From NCBI GenBank assembly GCA_034435675.1, contig DAOTWP010000260.1, forward strand, positions 1 through 24,223: a DNA stretch of 24,223 nucleotides. The letters are read 5' to 3'. A model generated the notes under the pieces. That model was not told the origin of the DNA and did no database searches. It saw only the letters and a list, made by a program, of their open reading frames with translations. The position numbers were made by a program, and so were the translations under genes. The stretch's first letter is position 1; each line of letters starts with the position of its first letter. Positions 20,130 through 24,223 of this stretch are shown piece after piece. The DNA comes from DAOTWP01 sp034435675 (GTDB lineage: Bacteria > Chloroflexota > Anaerolineae > Aggregatilineales > Phototrophicaceae).

Positions 20130-20990
20130 GCTGCACTGCGCCATCTGCCAGCACTGCGCCTGCTGGCGGCTTACGCGGCAGCCCGGCAGCGACGGTAATC
20201 GTTCTCTGCCCCCCAATAACCGGGGATATTAGCAAAACAGGCGTTTAATCCTATTGCTAGTGACCCTAAAACGGGTTTAAAGTACGTGAGGAACCATAAC
20301 CCTTCTGTTGGTAACGCCGGACACATAATGGTTGGAAGCATGTCAACGAAAGCGAGCAGACACAACAACGTCATCAAGAGACACACCTGAGGGTCGCTGA
20401 CAGGCGATGACGTGTTCTGCAACGGGCGGGAAGTGCCCCGCGAGGAAGGCAGGTTTTTATGCACTGGCATAAACAGTTCCACCGGCAGTCCCTCATCCGA
20501 ATGGATGACCTGCCAGCCGGCAGTAATCAAAAAGGTCGGCTGGAACGCAATGCAGCAGCAGGCAGCAAAACAACCTGTGACCGTCCTTGCGTAAGACTTA
20601 CTGACGGACGGTCACGCTTTGACTAAGCGAATCGACCGCAACACAAAGTCAGTAGTACCGGGTGAGAAAAATAAAAGTTACGTGCCGCGCAAACTGGGAA
20701 AAAACGAGCGAACCGGGGAATATTGATCTGGTGCGTAGCGCAGCAAAGGTCCGGCGACCTGCGAACAGTAAGCGTTATTAAGGAAAGGCAGACCGGCATG
20801 GACGGTTGTGGTTGGGGAAATCAGGAGGACGTTTTGGGGTGGCGGGTATTCCACACAGCGCCACCCCGCATGACGCAAGCGGGTGTTGGCTGCGTCCTCC
20901 TGTTCTTCCTACCATTGTCAGACGATCCGTTAGCCCTGCACCAACGGGCACCGCGCCGGGTAGGTTTTTCAGCCCTGGCTTAAAGCCAGG
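20130..20990 (+). ncRNA. Candidate large structured non-coding RNA locus
   Basis: About 860 bp hold no credible gene but a dense series of perfect inverted repeats: 20147-20167 (7 bp), 20228-20261 (8 bp with one wobble), 20368-20413 (8 bp), 20456-20473 (TTTATGC-actg-GCATAAA), 20493-20508 (TCATCC-gaat-GGATGA) nested within a GGCAG/CTGCC stem, 20513-20543 (CCAGCCG/CGGCTGG), 20577-20615 (10 bp), the AGGTC-CGGC-GACCT hairpin near 20748, and 20822-20902 (10 bp) enclosing 20836-20867 (9 bp). Linkers on the plus strand are A-rich (for example GAGAAAAATAAAAG), as in single-stranded parts of folded RNAs. A weak GC stem followed by TTTTT ends near 20969. Strand, limits and family are uncertain. Confidence 0.4.
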
Positions 20991-21005
20991 TTAACCAAAT
21001 TGCGC

Positions 21006-21011
21006 TATAAT
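21006..21011 (+). promoter_or_regulatory. -10 element of the HNH endonuclease gene
   Basis: A perfect TATAAT lies 45 bp before the ATG at 21057. The -35 region overlaps the hairpin CCTGGCTT-A-AAGCCAGG (20974-20990) and has no good match. Confidence 0.45.
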
Positions 21012-21056
21012 GTTGTGTGAAGAATGGAGCAAAGCACGTTTTCGAGGTTTTGACGT

Positions 21057-21611
21057 ATGTCCCAAAGTGCAGCCCTGCAAAATCGTGTGCTGCTGCTCAA
21101 TGGAAGCACGTGGGAGCCTTTGTCCGTCATCAGCGTGGCGCGTGCAATCAACCTGGTGGTGGCAGAAAAGGCTGTCGTTATTGAGCAGAGCGACCGGTTT
21201 CTCCGCACAGTTCGTGATCTGTTTCCTGTTCCATCGGTTATTGCGCTGCGCACATATATCAATGTGCCGCGCCGCAAAGCACACTGGAGTCGCAAAGGGG
21301 TGTTGGTCCGTGACAGCTACACCTGCATTTACTGCGGCGTCAAACCCGGCAGTTGGCAGCGTGGGCGTGTGCTGGCAAAGAGTGATTTCACCGTAGATCA
21401 CATTCTGCCCAAGTCCCGCGAGGGGCGCGACATCTGGACGAACACTGCCTGCGCCTGTGCCGCCTGTAACCACAAGAAGGGCAACCGCCTGCCGCATGAA
21501 GCCGGGATGCGCCTGATGTGGGAACCGAAAACCCCGCGCACGAGTTATCTCGTCATCGCGGTAGGCACTGGTCCGGCGGCGTGGCGGCGTTATATCGAGA
21601 TTGATCCGTAA
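21057..21611 (+). CDS. HNH endonuclease with PLMP-like N-terminal segment
   Basis: The 184-residue protein has an N-terminal domain with V-L-L-L-N-G-S-T-W-E-P-L-S-V-I-S-V-A-R-A, then F-P-V-P-S-V-I-A-L-R. A zinc-ribbon HNH nuclease domain follows at about 85-150: C-I-Y-C-G, the catalytic D-H-I-L-P-K-S-R-E-G, T-N-T-A-C-A-C-A-A-C-N-H-K-K-G-N-R, then E-A-G-M-R-L. It belongs to a widespread small HNH family whose cellular role is poorly known. The arrangement (short E-P-L-x-V domain plus HNH, no RuvC) also recalls the IshB proteins described with IscB. GAGG lies 9 nt before the ATG. It is flanked by the structured region upstream and an intrinsic terminator downstream, so it is probably monocistronic. 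Confidence 0.88.
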   Translation: MSQSAALQNRVLLLNGSTWEPLSVISVARAINLVVAEKAVVIEQSDRFLRTVRDLFPVPSVIALRTYINVPRRKAHWSRKGVLVRDSYTCIYCGVKPGSWQRGRVLAKSDFTVDHILPKSREGRDIWTNTACACAACNHKKGNRLPHEAGMRLMWEPKTPRTSYLVIAVGTGPAAWRRYIEIDP

Positions 21612-21612
21612 G

Positions 21613-21645
21613 CAGAGGCAGTGTTTTCGCCTCTGTTTTATTTTT
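21613..21645 (+). terminator. Intrinsic terminator after the HNH gene
   Basis: CAGAGGC (21613-21619) pairs with GCCTCTG (21629-21635), followed by TTTTATTTTT. It begins directly after the stop codon at 21609-21611. Confidence 0.85.
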
Positions 21646-21784
21646 CCCCTATTATCCCCTGAACCAAACCCCGGCGCTGTCCACCGGGTGTCCTTGCTTT
21701 TATTTCCCTGCGACCCAGTCTGGTGACGCTGCTGCGGGTAACGCCTGGTGACTGCGCCGCGCCGCTCTGCTGTGCAACAGTTTT

Positions 21785-21814
21785 TCGCCACACACGTATA
21801 TGAGAGTGTAAAAT
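21785..21814 (+). promoter_or_regulatory. Possible promoter of the ABC exporter operon
   Basis: TAAAAT (21809-21814) within AGTGTAAAAT, with TCGCCA (21785-21790) 18 bp upstream as a weak -35. It lies 52 bp before the ATPase start. The gap 21646-21784 holds nothing else I recognise. Confidence 0.35.
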
Positions 21815-21866
21815 CGCACGCGGTGAGGACTCACCAACTGGACAACTCAACCGGGGAGGAAATTCA

Positions 21867-22931
21867 ATGCCGTCAATGGTAGAAGTCCGCGGATTAACGA
21901 AGACCTTTAAGCGTCCTGATGGCACGGAAGTGCAGGCGGTTAAAGGGATTGATCTTGACATTCATAAGGGTGAGATTTTCAGCCTGCTGGGACCCAATGG
22001 CGCTGGCAAATCCACAACGATTTCGATGATCAGCGGGCTGCTGACGCCAACCGCAGGGGAAGCAAAAATCGGTGGTCATTCAATTACGAAGGAACCGATG
22101 GCAGCGAAAAAGCTGATCGGCGTTATCCCGCAGGAAATCGCGCTGTATCCCACACTCAGCGCGCGGCAGAATCTGGATTTCTTTGGGCGCATGTATGGGC
22201 TGGGCGGCAGGGAGCTGCCTAAACGCATTGACGAGGTACTGGACTTTATTGACCTGCGTGACCGCCAGAAGGACAAGATTGAGACCTTCTCCGGCGGCAT
22301 GAAGCGCCGCGTCAACATCGGTGTGGGGCTGCTGCATCGCCCGGACCTGATTTTTATGGACGAGCCGACGGTAGGCATTGACCCGCAGAACCGCCGCCGC
22401 ATTCTGGACACTGTTTTTCGTTTGCGGGACGAATACAAGATGACCGTGCTGTATACCACGCACCTGATGGAAGAATCGCAGGAGCTGAGCAACCGCGTCG
22501 GCATCATTGATCATGGCAAGATTATCGCCCTGGGCACGGTGGGCGACCTGACCCTGACCGTCGGTGAGGAAGACCGCCTGCTGTTTAACGTGGGTGAACA
22601 GACCATTTCTAACGAACTGCTCGAAAAGTTCAAGACTGTCCCCGGCGTCTCCAGAGCCGAATACAGCATGATTGAACTGCACGCCGCAGCGGGGACGGAG
22701 GAGTCTGATGTGCCGGTGGTGGACAAGCGCACGACGACGACGATGACGATTCGTTCCGGGCAAACCACCGAAGGCGCCGTAACGGTTTACGCCAAACGTG
22801 GGCGCAAGGCGCTGCCGGACCTGCTGATGATCGCTGCTGAGGCAGGGGTGGATGTCCTGTCCGTGGAAGTGCGCGAACCCGACCTCGAAGCGGTGTTCCT
22901 GCACCTGACCGGGCGCGCGCTGCGCGACTGA
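21867..22931 (+). CDS. ABC exporter ATP-binding protein (ABC-2 type)
   Basis: The 354-residue ATPase has Walker A G42-P-N-G-A-G-K-S-T50, a Q-loop in I-P-Q-E-I-A-L-Y-P, the signature F-S-G-G-M-K-R-R near 144, Walker B L-I-F-M-D-E-P-T-V-G-I-D near 165, and the H-loop in Y-T-T-H-L-M-E-E-S-Q. After about residue 225 comes a C-terminal extension of the DUF4162 type. It contains a Thr-rich insert (R-T-T-T-T-M-T-I-R-S-G) and ends V-F-L-H-L-T-G-R-A-L. GGGGAGGA precedes the ATG. The permease gene starts 16 bp downstream, so the two form one exporter (drug, lipid or polysaccharide type); the substrate is not visible. Confidence 0.93.
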   Translation: MPSMVEVRGLTKTFKRPDGTEVQAVKGIDLDIHKGEIFSLLGPNGAGKSTTISMISGLLTPTAGEAKIGGHSITKEPMAAKKLIGVIPQEIALYPTLSARQNLDFFGRMYGLGGRELPKRIDEVLDFIDLRDRQKDKIETFSGGMKRRVNIGVGLLHRPDLIFMDEPTVGIDPQNRRRILDTVFRLRDEYKMTVLYTTHLMEESQELSNRVGIIDHGKIIALGTVGDLTLTVGEEDRLLFNVGEQTISNELLEKFKTVPGVSRAEYSMIELHAAAGTEESDVPVVDKRTTTTMTIRSGQTTEGAVTVYAKRGRKALPDLLMIAAEAGVDVLSVEVREPDLEAVFLHLTGRALRD

Positions 22932-22947
22932 GAGACGGAGAGCCGTT

Positions 22948-24223
22948 ATGTGGCGCAAAATCTGGACCATCACCGCCAAAGACCTCTACACGACATTTAC
23001 CGACCGCAATCTGCTGCTGATTATGATTGCGACCCCGCTGGTGCTTTCGACGATTATCGCGCTGGCATTTGGTGGGATCGGCAGCGGCGACAGCAGCAGC
23101 ATTGAGAATATTCCGGTGGCAGTGGTCAACCTGGACACTGCCGAAGACAACAATCAGGGTGCAGTCTACGTAAACGCCTTTGTGCCGCCGGATGCGCGGT
23201 TGGGCGCAGCGGCAGAGTCCGCCGAAGCGACCCCCGCGCCGGACGCAGCAACGACTGCCGCCAGCAGTGCGGAAGCGACCCCCGCGCCGGATGCGGCAAA
23301 CGACCCGGCGCTGGACTGCCCGGCATTTGCGGGCAGCAGCAGTACGGACGGTGCAAACCCGCTGTATACGCTGACGGCGGCAGTGGAACTGGACAGTGCC
23401 GACGCCGCGCGCGCCGGGGTGGACAGCGGCGAGTACGCGGCAGCGATCATCATTCCGCAGGACTTCACCGCGACGCTGGATGCCTATGTTAACGCCAGCA
23501 TGGGCGCACCGGGCGCAGCCATGCCGGAAGTCGCGCAGATCGAAATCTACGCGGATGCCTCGCGGACGGTATCCGCCGGGATTGTGCGCGGCATTACCGA
23601 AGGCATCACTAATCAGATCGTCAACGGTTATGTCTCGATCGCCGCGGTGCTGGATACCGTGCTGGATGACTACGGCTTCCTGCGCATTAACGCGGTGACG
23701 CAGAGCGACGGTTTCAGTACGGGCGTGAACTGTGCCTTCGCCGGTGGCTATAACCTGATCAGCCTGGACAGACAGACGGTAGAAGGCGAACCGCAGCGCT
23801 TCAACGCACTGATTTTCATCGGGTCAGCACAGGCGATTTTCTTTGCGCTGTTCACCGCCAACGGCAGCGCCACGAGCATTCTGGAAGAACGGCAGAACTG
23901 GACGCTTCAGCGCATGGTCATGTCGCCCACACCGCGCGCGGCGATTCTGTTCGGCAAGCTGTTTGCCACCGCCGTGATGGTGCTGGTGCAGCTCACGTTC
24001 CTGTTCCTCGCGTTTACGCTGATTTCCAGCCTCTTAGATGGCGAACTGGTCTTCATCTGGGGTAATGATGTGCTCAGCATTGTGCTGGTGCTGCTGGCGG
24101 CATCGCTGGCGGCGGCAGGGCTGGGCGCGATTGTAGCGGCATCGGCAAAGAGTGCCGAGCAGGCGAGTATCGTCGGCGGTGTGCTCTCGCTGGTGATGGG
24201 CGCGCTGGGCGGGGCATTCTTCA
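22948..24223 (+). CDS. ABC-2 type exporter permease (3' end outside window)
   Basis: The frame opens with ATG-TGG-CGC (GGAG upstream) and is open to the right edge (425 codons seen). The N-terminus is M-W-R-K-I-W-T-I-T-A-K-D-L, then TM1 (L-L-L-I-M-I-A-T-P-L-V-L-S-T-I-I-A-L-A-F). A large extracytoplasmic loop of about 230 residues includes V-A-V-V-N-L-D and Y-A-A-A-I-I-I-P-Q-D-F. After that come the I-F-F-A-L-F membrane helix, the cytosolic S-I-L-E-E-R-Q-N-W-T-L-Q-R-M-V-M-S-P coupling segment and further helices. This is the ABC2_membrane_3 / YhgE-like layout. The loop carries an insert with two near-identical S-A-E-A-T-P-A-P-D-A-A units. It pairs with the ATPase just upstream. Confidence 0.9.
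   Translation, partial: MWRKIWTITAKDLYTTFTDRNLLLIMIATPLVLSTIIALAFGGIGSGDSSSIENIPVAVVNLDTAEDNNQGAVYVNAFVPPDARLGAAAESAEATPAPDAATTAASSAEATPAPDAANDPALDCPAFAGSSSTDGANPLYTLTAAVELDSADAARAGVDSGEYAAAIIIPQDFTATLDAYVNASMGAPGAAMPEVAQIEIYADASRTVSAGIVRGITEGITNQIVNGYVSIAAVLDTVLDDYGFLRINAVTQSDGFSTGVNCAFAGGYNLISLDRQTVEGEPQRFNALIFIGSAQAIFFALFTANGSATSILEERQNWTLQRMVMSPTPRAAILFGKLFATAVMVLVQLTFLFLAFTLISSLLDGELVFIWGNDVLSIVLVLLAASLAAAGLGAIVAASAKSAEQASIVGGVLSLVMGALGGAFF
23218..23298 (+). repeat. In-frame direct repeat in the permease loop
   Basis: Two 33-bp units (23218-23250 and 23266-23298), 48 bp apart, each encode S-A-E-A-T-P-A-P-D-A-A. Their DNA is identical over most of the length, so the duplication is recent. 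It lies in the extracytoplasmic loop and would lengthen a flexible linker. Confidence 0.75.

Noticed and set aside
20171..20530. 119-codon minus-strand frame with a hydrophobic stretch
   Set aside because: It lies in the hairpin-rich region, has no ribosome site and no family resemblance; the hydrophobic run is short and the codon use is random.
20550..20596. A short frame ending A-K-Q-P-V-T-V-L-A then stop, reminiscent of a tmRNA tag
   Set aside because: No tmRNA acceptor ends, no T-arm and no resume-codon context nearby; the stop falls inside a perfect hairpin instead.
1..24223. CRISPR arrays, rRNA, insertion sequences
   Set aside because: No regularly spaced repeats, no rRNA-like sequence and no transposase or terminal inverted repeats were seen.

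Overview
The window is about 24 kb of GC-rich bacterial chromosome, densely coded on both strands. It most resembles Chloroflexota (Anaerolineae-like). The hints are a RodZ-like protein with a long Thr/Pro tail, the style of the T-box and housekeeping genes, a TIR-domain fusion, and many lineage-type proteins of unknown function. This placement is inference from gene content, not a phylogenetic test.

Region 1 (1-3762): the C-terminal part of a Crp/Fnr regulator converges on a minus-strand block. In transcription order that block is a TIR domain fused to a uracil-DNA glycosylase-like domain, DNA-3-methyladenine glycosylase I (tag), a frameshifted HicA toxin gene, HicB antitoxin and an ornithine cyclodeaminase-family enzyme. 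The first four are tightly spaced and look like one repair/toxin-type unit. The UDG-like domain has lost all four [4Fe-4S] cysteines of family 4, and hicA carries a CCAG tandem duplication that breaks its frame.

Region 2 (3763-7338): a small two-helix membrane protein, a large GT-C (PMT/ArnT-like) glycosyltransferase and an unknown soluble protein, with a divergent promoter region in front of rplI.

Region 3 (7339-11986, plus strand): ribosomal protein L9 with an Ala/Glu-rich tail, a RodZ-like membrane HTH protein, a crotonase resembling ethylmalonyl-CoA decarboxylase, a SAM methyltransferase and a lipoprotein with an alpha/beta-hydrolase-like domain.

Region 4 (11987-13057): decayed sequence. 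It holds remnants of an alpha-carbonic anhydrase, an AT-richer DUF2200 gene (likely acquired) and palindromic intergenic repeats.

Region 5 (13058-18665, minus strand): a phenylalanine T-box leader (specifier UUC) with its terminator and promoter drives pheS. After pheS come a 48-residue membrane peptide and a YeiH-type putative sulfate exporter, and only then pheT, so the usual pheST pair is interrupted.

Region 6 (18719-21056): a MerR/excisionase-type HTH protein, a doubtful 187-codon frame ending at a strong terminator, a small unknown protein, and about 0.86 kb with no gene but many perfect nested hairpins and A-rich linkers. That last stretch is a candidate large structured RNA, just upstream of an HNH endonuclease.

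Region 7 (21057-end): the HNH endonuclease with its terminator, then an ABC exporter pair (ATPase and ABC-2 permease), the permease being cut by the window edge.
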